From contig CALWGV010000106.1 in assembly GCA_944380185.1 (NCBI GenBank), positions 1 through 64,000 of the forward strand: DNA of 64,000 bases. The letters are read 5' to 3'. The DNA is from an uncultured Lachnospiraceae bacterium. GTDB taxonomy: Bacteria > Bacillota > Clostridia > Lachnospirales > Lachnospiraceae. The notes beneath the pieces were generated by a model, which saw only the letters and a list, made by a program, of their open reading frames with translations, was not told the origin of the DNA and did not search any database. Made by a program: the position numbers and the translations under genes. This document shows, piece by piece, positions 16,660 through 25,702 of the stretch (its first letter is position 1; every line of letters starts with the position of its first letter).

Positions 16660-19600
16660 TTACTGAAAGTATCTGACGCCGGACTCGAAAATCTTCATGT
16701 CCTGCTCTCCATAGATGTTGATGGCCACGCCGTCGCCGCGGCGCTCGCTGTGAGCCATTTTGCCGAGTATCCTTCCATCCGGACTGGTAATTCCTTCGAT
16801 GGCGTCAAAGGAACCATTTACGTTCCATTCTTCATCCATCGTCAGATTGCCGTCCGCATCCACGTACTGCGTGGCGATCTGTCCGGCCGCCGCCAGACGG
16901 GAAATCCAGCCGGCGTCCGCCACGAAACGTCCCTCGCCGTGAGAAGCGGGATTGCAATAGACGCCGCCCAGTCTTGCTCCGGCCAGCCAGGGCGACAGGT
17001 TGGACACCACCTTCGTATATACCATTTTTGACACGTGACGGCCGATCGTATTCATCGTCAGCGTGGGAGAATCTTCCTTTTGCTCGCAGATTTTCCCATA
17101 GGGCACCAGTCCCAGCTTGATCAGCGCCTGGAAGCCGTTGCAGATGCCGAGCATCAGACCGTCCCGATCGTGCAGAAGCCTTTCCACCGCCTCGGCAATA
17201 AGCTCATTGCGGAACACCGTGGCAAAAAACTTGGCGCTTCCCTCGGGCTCATCTCCGGCCGAAAAGCCGCCGGGGAACATGATGATCTGCGATCTGCCGA
17301 TCTCCGCCGCGTACTCCCGCACCGACTCTTCGATATCAGAAGCCGTCAGGTTGCGGAAAACCTTCGTGACCACCGAGGCGCCCGCCCGCTCAAAAGCCCT
17401 GGCGCTGTCGTATTCACAGTTGGTGCCGGGAAACACCGGAATAAATACCTGGGGCTTAGCCGCCTTCAGCCTGCACACCCGGACATCTTTCGCCTGGTAA
17501 ATCCTCTCGCTGGCCTCGCCCTTCTGTGCGCCGGACTCGGTGGGGAAAACTTTCTCCAAAGGAGCCTTCCAGGCTCTAAGCATTTCATCCAGGGACAGCT
17601 CCATCCCGGCACAGGTAATGGCGGGCTTTGCCGTCACCTTTCCGATCTCGATGTGAGGCAGACCGATTTCGGCGCCCTCCGCCGCCTCGGCCACGATATT
17701 GCCCCAGCCAGGCGCAAACAGATACGGCATAGCCTCCTGCGAAAGATCTGCACCCAGATAATTGCCGAAGGCCATCTTGCTGATGCTCTCGGATATGCCT
17801 CTGCCCTCGCAGACATAGGCAGATAAAATATCCCCCTTGCCGATCGCACGATGGAGGCCGTCATAAATTTCCATGGCTTTGCCAATCACCGGCACATCAT
17901 ACTCATCCCGGGGAACGGTAAAGAGCACCAGACGGCTTCCCGCCTTCTTAAGCTCCGGCGTGATGATATCCTTCTCCTTGGCCACATCCACGGCAAAGGA
18001 CACCAGTGTAGGCGGCACATTCAGCTCGTTGAAGCTGCCGGACATACTGTCCTTGCCGCCGATGCTGGCCAATCCCAGCTCCATCTGAGCCCGGAATGCG
18101 CCCAAAAGCGCCTTGAAGGGCTCGCCCCAGCGGCGGGCATCCTCCGTCATCCGCTCAAAATATTCCTGGAAGGTAAAATGAATCTTTCTCATATCACCGC
18201 CGGCAGCCACGATCTTGGCCACCGAGGAGAGCACCGCGTAGATAGCCCCATGATAAGGGCTCCAGGACGAGAGATAGGGATCAAAGCCATAGCTCATCAT
18301 CGTCACGGTATCGCACTTGCCTTTCGCCACCGGCAGCTTTGCCACCATAGCCTGGGTCTCCGTCAGCTGATAGCGCCCGCCGTAGGGCATCAGGACACTG
18401 CCCGCTCCGATGGAGCCGTCGAACATCTCCACCAGCCCTTTCTGCGAGCAGACATTCAGATCTCCCAGGTTTTTCAGCCAGGCTTCTCTGAGCTCCATGC
18501 CCGTAAGCTTCTCTCCGCTTTCCTGTGCCTGGCGGAAGGGATTGCCCTCTTTGTCCGGTACTACCACCGTCACGTCGGTCTCCTGGTGAGCCCCGTTGGT
18601 ATCCAGGAAAGCGCGGCTTATATCCACCACCGGTTTGCCTCTCCAGTTCAGCACCAGTCTAGGCTCCTCCGTAACCACCGCTACGGGCGTGGCCTCCAGA
18701 TTCTCCTCAGCCGCATAGGCCAGGAAGGCGTCTACATCGGCAGGGCTCACCACCACGGCCATTCTCTCCTGAGACTCGGAAATAGCGATCTCTGTCCCGT
18801 CCAGGCCCGCATATTTCTTAGGCACCTTGTCGAGATCCACCCGGAGACCGTCGGCCAGCTCGCCGATAGCCACAGACACGCCGCCCGCGCCGAAATCATT
18901 GCACTTTTTGATCAGACGGCTGACCTCCTCCCGGCGGAACAGTCTCTGGAGCTTGCGCTCCGTGGGCGCGTTGCCCTTCTGTACCTCGGCGCCGCAAGTC
19001 TCGATAGAGGCCTCTGTGTGCACCTTGGAGGAGCCGGTGGCTCCGCCCAGTCCGTCGCGGCCGGTGCGTCCGCCAAGCAGGATGATCACATCGCCGGGAT
19101 CGGAGGTCTCACGAATCACCGCCCGTCTGGGGGCCGCTCCCATGACCGCGCCGATCTCCATCCTCTTAGCCACATAGCCAGGGTGATAGATCTCCTTCAC
19201 ATAGCCGGTGGCCAGGCCGATCTGATTGCCGTAGGAACTGTAGCCCTGGGCTGCCTCGGTGACCAGCTTTTTCTGGGGAAGCTTACCCTTTAACGTCGCC
19301 GATACCGGTACGGTGGGATCAGCGGCTCCGGTGACGCGCATGGCCTGATACACATAGGTGCGCCCTGACAGAGGGTCGCGGATGGCTCCGCCCAGGCAGG
19401 TGGCCGCACCGCCAAAGGGCTCGATCTCCGTGGGATGGTTATGTGTCTCATTCTTGAAATTGACCAGCCACTCCTCAGTCCTGCCATCCACCTCCACGGG
19501 CACAACAATGCTGCAGGCATTGATCTCGTCGGACTCCTCCTGGTCGGTGAGTTTTCCTTCCTTTTTCAGCTTGCGCATGGCGATGAGCGCTAAATCCATC

Positions 19601-20421
19601 AGGCTTACATACTTGTCCGGTCTGCCGGCAAAGATCTCTTCTCTGGTTTTTATATACTCCCGGTAAGTCTCCTCGATGGGAGCCCGGTAATCGCCGTCGG
19701 TAAAAGTTACATTCTTCAGTTCGGTCTGGAAGGTAGTATGACGGCAGTGGTCGGACCAGTAGGTGTCCAGCACGCGAATCTCCGTCACGGTAGGGTTTCT
19801 CTTCTCTTCTTTTTCAAAGTAATTGCGGATATGGAGGAAGTCGCGGAAGGTCATAGCCAGTCCCAGACTGTCATAAAGAGCGCGAAGCCCTGCTTCATCC
19901 ATGGCGATAAAACCATCAAAAGTCTTCACGTCCTCGGGCTCGGGGTACTCCGACACCAGCGTCTGCGGAATCTCCGGGGATGCCTCCCGCGAATCCACCG
20001 GATTGATGCACAGCCCTTTGACAGCGGCAAGCTGTTCATCGTTTATCTCACCGCAGATCACATAAGTGGTGGCCGTACGGATGACCGGCTCCTCCCCCGG
20101 CGCCAGCAGGCGCACGCACTGTTCAGCGGAATCCGCTCTCTGGTCAAACTGTCCCGGCAGATATTCCACGGAGAAGGCCTGCTCCCCCTCCTCTGACGGG
20201 AAAGAGTCCTCATAAACCCGATCCACCGGAGGCTCGGAGAATATGGTGTTCTTAGCTCTCCTGTAGGTCTCCTCCGACAGATTTTCCATGTCATAGCGGA
20301 TCAGCACCCGCACGTTCTCTACCGTACCGATTTCCAGATAATTCCGAATCTCCTCCAGCAGTTCCTTTGCGCGCACCGCATAAGGGGGCAGCTTTTCCAC
20401 ATAGATTCTCTTAACGCTCAT
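16660..20421 (-). CDS. purL: Phosphoribosylformylglycinamidine synthase, single-chain
   Basis: The 1253-residue enzyme converts FGAR to FGAM with ATP and glutamine. It is the long form in which PurS-like, PurL and PurQ parts are fused. The N-terminal 150 residues form the PurS-like region, two AIRS-type halves fill about 200-970, and a class I glutaminase domain (about 985-1253) ends the chain. In the glutaminase the nucleophile is Cys1094 (LGICNGFQ) with His1224 and Glu1226 in MAHSERR. GGAGG lies before the ATG. It heads a leftward unit with the phospholipase C-like gene, separate from purC-F-B. Confidence 0.96.
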   Translation of the reverse strand: MSVKRIYVEKLPPYAVRAKELLEEIRNYLEIGTVENVRVLIRYDMENLSEETYRRAKNTIFSEPPVDRVYEDSFPSEEGEQAFSVEYLPGQFDQRADSAEQCVRLLAPGEEPVIRTATTYVICGEINDEQLAAVKGLCINPVDSREASPEIPQTLVSEYPEPEDVKTFDGFIAMDEAGLRALYDSLGLAMTFRDFLHIRNYFEKEEKRNPTVTEIRVLDTYWSDHCRHTTFQTELKNVTFTDGDYRAPIEETYREYIKTREEIFAGRPDKYVSLMDLALIAMRKLKKEGKLTDQEESDEINACSIVVPVEVDGRTEEWLVNFKNETHNHPTEIEPFGGAATCLGGAIRDPLSGRTYVYQAMRVTGAADPTVPVSATLKGKLPQKKLVTEAAQGYSSYGNQIGLATGYVKEIYHPGYVAKRMEIGAVMGAAPRRAVIRETSDPGDVIILLGGRTGRDGLGGATGSSKVHTEASIETCGAEVQKGNAPTERKLQRLFRREEVSRLIKKCNDFGAGGVSVAIGELADGLRVDLDKVPKKYAGLDGTEIAISESQERMAVVVSPADVDAFLAYAAEENLEATPVAVVTEEPRLVLNWRGKPVVDISRAFLDTNGAHQETDVTVVVPDKEGNPFRQAQESGEKLTGMELREAWLKNLGDLNVCSQKGLVEMFDGSIGAGSVLMPYGGRYQLTETQAMVAKLPVAKGKCDTVTMMSYGFDPYLSSWSPYHGAIYAVLSSVAKIVAAGGDMRKIHFTFQEYFERMTEDARRWGEPFKALLGAFRAQMELGLASIGGKDSMSGSFNELNVPPTLVSFAVDVAKEKDIITPELKKAGSRLVLFTVPRDEYDVPVIGKAMEIYDGLHRAIGKGDILSAYVCEGRGISESISKMAFGNYLGADLSQEAMPYLFAPGWGNIVAEAAEGAEIGLPHIEIGKVTAKPAITCAGMELSLDEMLRAWKAPLEKVFPTESGAQKGEASERIYQAKDVRVCRLKAAKPQVFIPVFPGTNCEYDSARAFERAGASVVTKVFRNLTASDIEESVREYAAEIGRSQIIMFPGGFSAGDEPEGSAKFFATVFRNELIAEAVERLLHDRDGLMLGICNGFQALIKLGLVPYGKICEQKEDSPTLTMNTIGRHVSKMVYTKVVSNLSPWLAGARLGGVYCNPASHGEGRFVADAGWISRLAAAGQIATQYVDADGNLTMDEEWNVNGSFDAIEGITSPDGRILGKMAHSERRGDGVAINIYGEQDMKIFESGVRYFQ

Positions 20422-20497
20422 CCTTTTCCTCCATCAACTGTATTTTTTCTGTGCATAACCTGCATTTTCATCTCAGTCCATCATTGCTATCCGCTCT

Positions 20498-21280
20498 TCA
20501 GCTCTCGTACATGTTCATGGCGTCCAGGGACATCTTGACCAGAGACTCGACCTTATCCCGGCTGAAATGGAGATAGGCCGCCAGCTCCTCCGCTGTGGCC
20601 TCGCGGTCGAGTTCCTCCGCCAGTTCCTCTGTAGCCTTCATCAGCGCATTGGCATCCGACGCCAGATGCAGCCCGACATCATCCGCTCCTGTCTGTTCAC
20701 GGATGGCCTCCACCATGGCTCTCTCAATCTCTTCCAAAATATGCAGACGGAAATTTTTCTGCCGGTCATAAGTCTCCATGGCCATCACCAGAGCCATATT
20801 GCCCTCCTGGACCAGATCAGCCGCTAAAACCCCCTGGTTAAGGTATTCCTCGCTCATGCGGACGACACGGGCCAGATTGCCCTCGATCAGACGTTCCTTG
20901 GCCTGCGGATCCCCGGAAAGCATAGCTTCAACCAAAGCCGCCTCCTCTTCGTCCTGATAGGCTCTGATCTTCTTCAATTCATCCAGATACATCCGATAGT
21001 AGGCCGATTCCTTGCCGTCTTTTGCTGCCTTCCTGCCCGGCTTGTCCAGGTCTGTCTCCCGTTCTTCAAACAGCTCCCGGCTCTTTTTCGGCGCCGCAAA
21101 GTCCTGGATTTTTACCTTTTTTGACTCGAGATAGGCGCAGACCAGATCAAACTGCTCCTCAGTCAAGCCCAAATCACCGCAGGCCTCCCTGACCTGCGCT
21201 TTCGTAAGGGTACCGTCGGAGGCTGCCGCCAGATCCATAAGGGCCTCCAGGGCCTCCGTCAGTTTTCTTTGTTCATCCAT
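20498..21280 (-). CDS. Sigma-70-like protein lacking region 4
   Basis: The 260-residue protein has an N-terminal segment like the sigma 1.1 domain (about residues 5-55), a linker, and a region resembling sigma regions 1.2-2.2 (YYRMYLDELKKIR, EEEAALVEAMLSGDPQAKERLIEGNLARVV, GVLAADLVQEGNMALVMAME). A short region-3-like helical segment follows (EELAAYLHFSRDKVESLVKMSLDAM). The usual -10 recognition residues after the QEGN motif are poorly kept and there is no region 4. It may bind RNA polymerase without acting as a normal sigma factor. The ATG at 21280 follows AGGAG. Similar truncated proteins occur in Clostridia, function unknown to me. Confidence 0.75.
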   Translation of the reverse strand: MDEQRKLTEALEALMDLAAASDGTLTKAQVREACGDLGLTEEQFDLVCAYLESKKVKIQDFAAPKKSRELFEERETDLDKPGRKAAKDGKESAYYRMYLDELKKIRAYQDEEEAALVEAMLSGDPQAKERLIEGNLARVVRMSEEYLNQGVLAADLVQEGNMALVMAMETYDRQKNFRLHILEEIERAMVEAIREQTGADDVGLHLASDANALMKATEELAEELDREATAEELAAYLHFSRDKVESLVKMSLDAMNMYES

Positions 21281-21386
21281 TGTGATCACTCCTCATTCCT
21301 TCTAACTGGTAATATAACACAAACGGCGGCAAATGAACACCACAAAAATGAAATCCCTGCCGTTCTGCCCGTGAGAAAAGCAAAAT

Positions 21387-21420
21387 GAATTAAAAAGAAT
21401 TAAATTGAATTATTATGAAT
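21387..21420 (+). repeat. Four GAAT motifs in exact 10-bp phase upstream of the radical enzyme promoter
   Basis: GAAT starts at 21387, 21397, 21407 and 21417; the first three read GAATTA and the last GAATCG. The array ends ten bases before the -35 box at 21430. One motif per helical turn on one face of the DNA is what a regulator binding direct repeats, or an AT-rich UP element, would show. The DeoR-type protein encoded at 24869 is a natural candidate binder (inference). Confidence 0.55.
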
Positions 21421-21429
21421 CGTTTTGTG

Positions 21430-21458
21430 TTGACATCTCCCGGCACCGGTGCTATGAT
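21430..21458 (+). promoter_or_regulatory. Sigma-A type promoter of the glycyl radical enzyme operon
   Basis: TTGACA (21430-21435), 17 bases, then TATGAT (21453-21458) form a near-consensus promoter 51 bases before the start codon. The phased GAAT array lies directly upstream. Confidence 0.85.
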
Positions 21459-21509
21459 CTAAGTAGAAAAGAACCATTCCTATAATCTGTTGTCAAGGAG
21501 GATATAGCC

Positions 21510-23792
21510 ATGACAAAATCTCTTGTTGACGGCACACAAAATGTAGAAGTCAGCATTAAACTGCCCTGCGAGAAAAGCATCCATGAGCAGCTGGAAATCA
21601 TGGAAGAATATACCCGGGTCCATAAAGCCTCACTGGGTCTGTCCCGGGAAGAGCGTGAAATCAACTGCCTGAAAGTTATTTTTCCTCGTCTTTTCCGCTC
21701 CATCGAGCCCCAGGACCGTATCATAGGCCGACTGGACTTTTTGCCCATCGGCTTCGGCTGCGTGACCTCTCTGGGCGGTGTAGGGCACTACTGTGTCTTT
21801 GACAAGCTGCGAAAGCTCCAGGAGCAATTCACCAGCGAAGAAGACAAACGGCGCGTGGACGTTCTGTATGATTACTGGTGCAGCCACGATATCAAAGCCC
21901 TTTATTGCAAAAAGGTTCTCACCGAGAACACCATCGGGCGCTTTATCGACTGCCGCTATCCTCTGATGGCCACAGCCCGCCTGTCAGGAATGATGCTGCA
22001 TTACGACTGGCTCTGTCAATACGGTATCCGCGGCCTTTCCCAAAAAATCCAAGATAAGCTTTCTTCTCAGCCCGACAACAAGTATCTGAAGGCCTCCCTG
22101 GAAGCTCTCCAGCTGTTCCAGACCGTAACGGACTACCTAAGCGGCATGGCCCAGAAAGCCCAGGCCAATGCCGATGATGAACGCAAAGAGCAGCTGAAGC
22201 TCATTGTCTCCAGTCTCTCCGTCATTCGCACCGAACCGCCCAGGACCTTTCATCAGGCCCTCCAGCTGGTCTGGCTGTACGCCCTCCTCGCCGGGTGCAT
22301 CAACTATGGCCGCCTGGATGATGTTTTGGGGCCGTACATGGTGCAGGACATTGAGGCCGGGCGAATTACCCGTGACGAAGCAAAAGCATACCTAAAGTCT
22401 CTGTGGAATCTCATTGAAAATCGGCGCACCACCGTCAACGGACGCATTATCGTCGGCGGTTACGGGCGCAGGCATCCCAAAGAAGCCGATGAATTTGCCC
22501 GCCTCGCCATCGAGGTCACCCGTGAGTGCAAATATGTAGAGCCGCAGTTCACTCTGCGTCTTACCAAAGACACGCCGAAGGATATCATCGATGCGGCATT
22601 GGACAGTCTGGGAGACGGCGCCACTTATCCCACCCTCTACAATGATGAGGTAAATGTCCCCGCCGTCATGTACGGTATGCGGATAGACCGGGAGGCCGCC
22701 GAGCAATACGTACCTTTTGGCTGCGGCGAATTTGTCATCCAGGGGCAGAGCGTGGGCACGCCCAACACCCTGATCAATCTGCTGAAGCTTCTAAACATTG
22801 CGCTCAATGAGGGAATCGATCCCTTTGACGGCAAGTACAAGGCCGGTCCGGTTAAACTGCCGCCGGCAGACTCTTTTGAGACCTTTGAAGATTTTTACGC
22901 CAAATACAAGGAACTGCTGGACTATTATTTTGATTTATCCGCCGATGCCCAATATTACAGCTATGAGCTGATGAATAAGCATGTGTCCTTCCTGTTTGCC
23001 AGCCTTCTGATGGACGACTGCATCGAAAGAGGCAGGGCACTGCTGGACGGCGGTGTCCGTTATCTGGGCGGCACCAATGAGACTTATGGCAACATCAATG
23101 CCTCCGACTCCCTCTATGCCATCAAAACTCTGGTTTTCGACCAGCACAAATACCGGCTTTCCGCGCTTACAGAGGCCGCAAATCGCAATTTTGAAGGCTG
23201 CGAGGCCATCCGCCGCGATCTTCTTGCCTGCGGCAAATATGGCAACGATATCGAGGCGGTGGATTCCCTGGCCAACGATCTGTACCTTTATGTGGCTGGC
23301 GGAATCCGCGATCGCGGCATCCAAAAGGGAATGCAGTATTACCTGATTGTCATCAGCAATAATCAAACCAACACGGAATGGGGACGGCAGACTTCCGCCT
23401 CCCTGGACGGCCGCCTGTCGGGCATGTATATGAATCCGGCCAACAATCCTCAGGGAGGAGCAGACAAAAGCGGCCCCACCGCCATGCTCAACTCCCTGCG
23501 CCGCTTCGATGCAAAGTATCACGGAGGATCGGTGCAAAACATCAAATTTACGCCCAAAATGTTCAACGGAAACCGTGAGAAAATCAAGGCTCTGTTTCGC
23601 ACTTATTTTAAGAACGGCGGCTGCCATCTGATGGTCACCGTGGTAGATCGCGGCGTCCTGGAGGATGCACAGAAGCATCCGGAAAACTATCCTCACCTGA
23701 TCGTGCGGGTCAGCGGATTCAGCGCCGTGTTTGTCAATCTGGAGCGGGATGTGCAGGACGAACTGCTGAGCCGGATGCTGTACGATGAATAA
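21510..23792 (+). CDS. Glycyl radical enzyme of the pyruvate formate-lyase family, substrate unknown
   Basis: The 760-residue protein has the ten-stranded barrel pattern of glycyl radical enzymes. The radical Gly is Gly736 in RVSGFSAVF near the C-terminus, and the thiyl Cys is Cys405 in YVPFGCGEFVI. Pyruvate formate-lyase has two adjacent cysteines here; this protein has Cys followed by Gly-Glu, close to the GCVE of radical dehydratases. A lyase or eliminase role is therefore more likely than formate production. It starts with AAGGAGG before the ATG and is followed 24 bases later by its activase. Glycerol, propanediol or a sugar acid are possible substrates, but none is supported by a signature residue I can name. 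Confidence 0.92.
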   Translation: MTKSLVDGTQNVEVSIKLPCEKSIHEQLEIMEEYTRVHKASLGLSREEREINCLKVIFPRLFRSIEPQDRIIGRLDFLPIGFGCVTSLGGVGHYCVFDKLRKLQEQFTSEEDKRRVDVLYDYWCSHDIKALYCKKVLTENTIGRFIDCRYPLMATARLSGMMLHYDWLCQYGIRGLSQKIQDKLSSQPDNKYLKASLEALQLFQTVTDYLSGMAQKAQANADDERKEQLKLIVSSLSVIRTEPPRTFHQALQLVWLYALLAGCINYGRLDDVLGPYMVQDIEAGRITRDEAKAYLKSLWNLIENRRTTVNGRIIVGGYGRRHPKEADEFARLAIEVTRECKYVEPQFTLRLTKDTPKDIIDAALDSLGDGATYPTLYNDEVNVPAVMYGMRIDREAAEQYVPFGCGEFVIQGQSVGTPNTLINLLKLLNIALNEGIDPFDGKYKAGPVKLPPADSFETFEDFYAKYKELLDYYFDLSADAQYYSYELMNKHVSFLFASLLMDDCIERGRALLDGGVRYLGGTNETYGNINASDSLYAIKTLVFDQHKYRLSALTEAANRNFEGCEAIRRDLLACGKYGNDIEAVDSLANDLYLYVAGGIRDRGIQKGMQYYLIVISNNQTNTEWGRQTSASLDGRLSGMYMNPANNPQGGADKSGPTAMLNSLRRFDAKYHGGSVQNIKFTPKMFNGNREKIKALFRTYFKNGGCHLMVTVVDRGVLEDAQKHPENYPHLIVRVSGFSAVFVNLERDVQDELLSRMLYDE

Positions 23793-23816
23793 GATGCAGA
23801 TAAGGAGAGGTTTGCC

Positions 23817-24743
23817 ATGTCAGAAAATACGGCCCTGGATATCACTCTCCAGGTCATGGAAATTGAGCGTTTTGCCATCCACGATGGCCCGGGTATCCGC
23901 AGCGTCATCTTCCTGCAGGGCTGTCCCCTGCGCTGTCCCTGGTGCGCGAACCCGGAGTCCCAGCAGGCGGCTCCGATGCTCATGCACCAGAACAAAAGCT
24001 GCGTCTTCTGCGGTTTGTGTGCCGCTTTTTGTCCCAGAGAGGCCATCAAAGTCAAAGAGATGTCCTTCTGCATCGACCGCAGCCGCTGTGCGGGCTGCAT
24101 GACCTGTGAAAAAAATTGCCCGAACGAGGCCATTCGTTTTTCCAGCCATCGCATGTCCATAGGGGAAATTCTCTCTATCCTGAGACGAGACGACCCATAT
24201 TATGAAGAGAGCGGCGGAGGGATCACCATCTCCGGCGGAGAACCCTTTTTCCAGTTTTCCGGTCTTATGCCGCTGGTACAGGTATTAAAAAAGTATGGGT
24301 ATCACGTTTGCCTGGAAACCTGCGGTCAGGCTGCTCTCTCCCAGTTTAAGGCCGCAAGCCCCTATATCGATTGCTTTTTGTACGACATGAAGCATACCGA
24401 CGAAAATATCCTGCGCCGGTCAACCGGGGGAAACCTGCCTCAAATCATGGAAAATCTGCGTTTTCTCTGCGATAGGGATCCCGGCAGAGTAGTTCTTCGC
24501 ACTCCCGTTATCCCCGGGTTCAATTACGACAGGGAAACCCTGCAGCGCATGGCACAGCTGGCAAAAGCTCTGGACATTCCGGAAATTCACTATCTGCCCT
24601 TCCATACCCTGGGCAAAGGCAAATATGAACAGCTGGACCGTCCCTATAGCTTTGCCGAAGAAAAAATGCTGACCGAGCAGGAGTTAAAGCCCTATGCCGA
24701 GTACGCCCGGAGCCTGGGTCTTGCCGCCTATATCGGCGGCTAA
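23817..24743 (+). CDS. Glycyl-radical enzyme activating enzyme (radical SAM)
   Basis: The 308-residue protein generates the glycyl radical on the upstream enzyme. It has the activase signature FAIHDGPGIRSVIFLQGCPLRCPWC with the radical-SAM cysteines 36, 40 and 43. A ferredoxin-like insert with two four-cysteine clusters follows (Cys62-65-68-72 and Cys91-94-97-101). The GGGITISGGEPFFQ motif binds SAM. The insert is typical of activases for radical dehydratases and decarboxylases and is missing from the pyruvate formate-lyase activase, which agrees with the GCGE reading of the partner. An AAGGAGAGG site precedes the ATG. Confidence 0.94.
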   Translation: MSENTALDITLQVMEIERFAIHDGPGIRSVIFLQGCPLRCPWCANPESQQAAPMLMHQNKSCVFCGLCAAFCPREAIKVKEMSFCIDRSRCAGCMTCEKNCPNEAIRFSSHRMSIGEILSILRRDDPYYEESGGGITISGGEPFFQFSGLMPLVQVLKKYGYHVCLETCGQAALSQFKAASPYIDCFLYDMKHTDENILRRSTGGNLPQIMENLRFLCDRDPGRVVLRTPVIPGFNYDRETLQRMAQLAKALDIPEIHYLPFHTLGKGKYEQLDRPYSFAEEKMLTEQELKPYAEYARSLGLAAYIGG

Positions 24744-24772
24744 GACCCGAGAGCAGTCCTGCATCATCGCCA

Positions 24773-24808
24773 AAAGAGCCGGCTTTCTTGACAGGAATCC
24801 GACTCTTT
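24773..24808 (+). terminator. Probable terminator after the activase gene
   Basis: AAAGAGCCGG (24773-24782) pairs with CCGACTCTTT (24799-24808), with one mismatch, followed by GTTATT. It overlaps the promoter of the DeoR gene, so it may partly uncouple the enzyme genes from the regulator. Confidence 0.6.
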
Positions 24809-24816
24809 GTTATTCT
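24788..24816 (+). promoter_or_regulatory. Promoter of the DeoR-type regulator gene
   Basis: TTGACA (24788-24793), 17 bases, TATTCT (24811-24816). It lies within the terminator loop and right arm of the previous transcript and 53 bases before the ATG at 24869. Confidence 0.65.
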
Positions 24817-24868
24817 AAAGATACTTCAATATTTTGTTAAACGGAAAACATTTCTCAGGAGGTATCCC

Positions 24869-25642
24869 ATGATTTCTCAGGAGAGGCTCTATTACATCAT
24901 GAATCTAATCCACACCAAATCCTTCGTCAGCATCTCGGAACTGATGCGCGACCTTCATGTGTCCAAGTCCACGGTAAACCGTGATCTGATCGAGCTGGAA
25001 AATCAGGGATTGATCAAGCGTGAGCGCGGCGGAGCCAGTCTGAAAAACATGGCGGTCACTCTGTCAGGCTTCAGCGAAGTCTCCGTCAACGAAAAAGAAT
25101 TTCTGCAGACGGATGAGAAGAGACAGGTATGCAATGAGGCTGCTTTAAATATCCATGACGGCGATTGCCTTTTCATCGATTCAGGCACCACTCCTGCCTA
25201 CCTGCTTCCTCATCTGGCAAACCGGCAGCTGACGCTGGTGACTGCCAGCCCTTATTTGCTGCAGAAGCTGCCGCCCGACTTTATCGGCAATATCTATTTA
25301 CTGGGCGGAGAATTCTTTCCCAAATTAAATACGAACATGGGATCGATGACCATTGAAATGCTCCAGAAATTTAACTTCGATCAGGCATATCTGAGCACCA
25401 ATGGAGTCAATCTGGAAAACGGCGAAGTCTACATCTTCGACTTTTCTCTGGGCGCCGTCAAATCCGCCGTCATGAAGCGCTCCGCGCAGAATTATCTGCT
25501 GATCGACGACACAAAATTTAATATCCGGGGACTTTGCACCTGGAGCAATGTCAGCCAATTTGACAAAGTCTATGTAAACAATTTTCCCTCGCTTCTAGAG
25601 ATGCCGGATAATTTTGTCATCTGCAGTACAAATTCCATCTAA
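24869..25642 (+). CDS. DeoR family transcriptional regulator
   Basis: The 257-residue protein starts with a DeoR helix-turn-helix (about residues 1-57: ERLYYIMNLI, ISELMRDLHVSKSTVNRDLIELENQGLIKRERGGA). The sugar-phosphate-isomerase-like sensor domain follows (about 75-235), with FIDSGTT, TASPYLL and the KFNFDQAYLSTNG segment. DeoR proteins usually repress sugar genes and are released by a phosphorylated sugar. Its place behind the glycyl radical enzyme suggests it controls that operon. A phosphosugar made by the facing PTS operon would be a plausible ligand (inference). AGGAGG precedes the ATG. Confidence 0.92.
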   Translation: MISQERLYYIMNLIHTKSFVSISELMRDLHVSKSTVNRDLIELENQGLIKRERGGASLKNMAVTLSGFSEVSVNEKEFLQTDEKRQVCNEAALNIHDGDCLFIDSGTTPAYLLPHLANRQLTLVTASPYLLQKLPPDFIGNIYLLGGEFFPKLNTNMGSMTIEMLQKFNFDQAYLSTNGVNLENGEVYIFDFSLGAVKSAVMKRSAQNYLLIDDTKFNIRGLCTWSNVSQFDKVYVNNFPSLLEMPDNFVICSTNSI

Positions 25643-25702
25643 ATATGACAGGCAGAAAAATCACTGGGCATTTTGAACTTTTAGCCCTGGTACCATCAAG
25701 GT

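Noticed and set aside
17851..19293. A 480-codon frame antisense to purL
   Set aside because: It lies wholly within purL, matches no family I know and has no start signal.
25643..25702. Terminator between the convergent DeoR gene and the corrinoid operon
   Set aside because: Only a weak GGGC/GCCC pairing followed by ATTTTT is visible, which is not enough to call.
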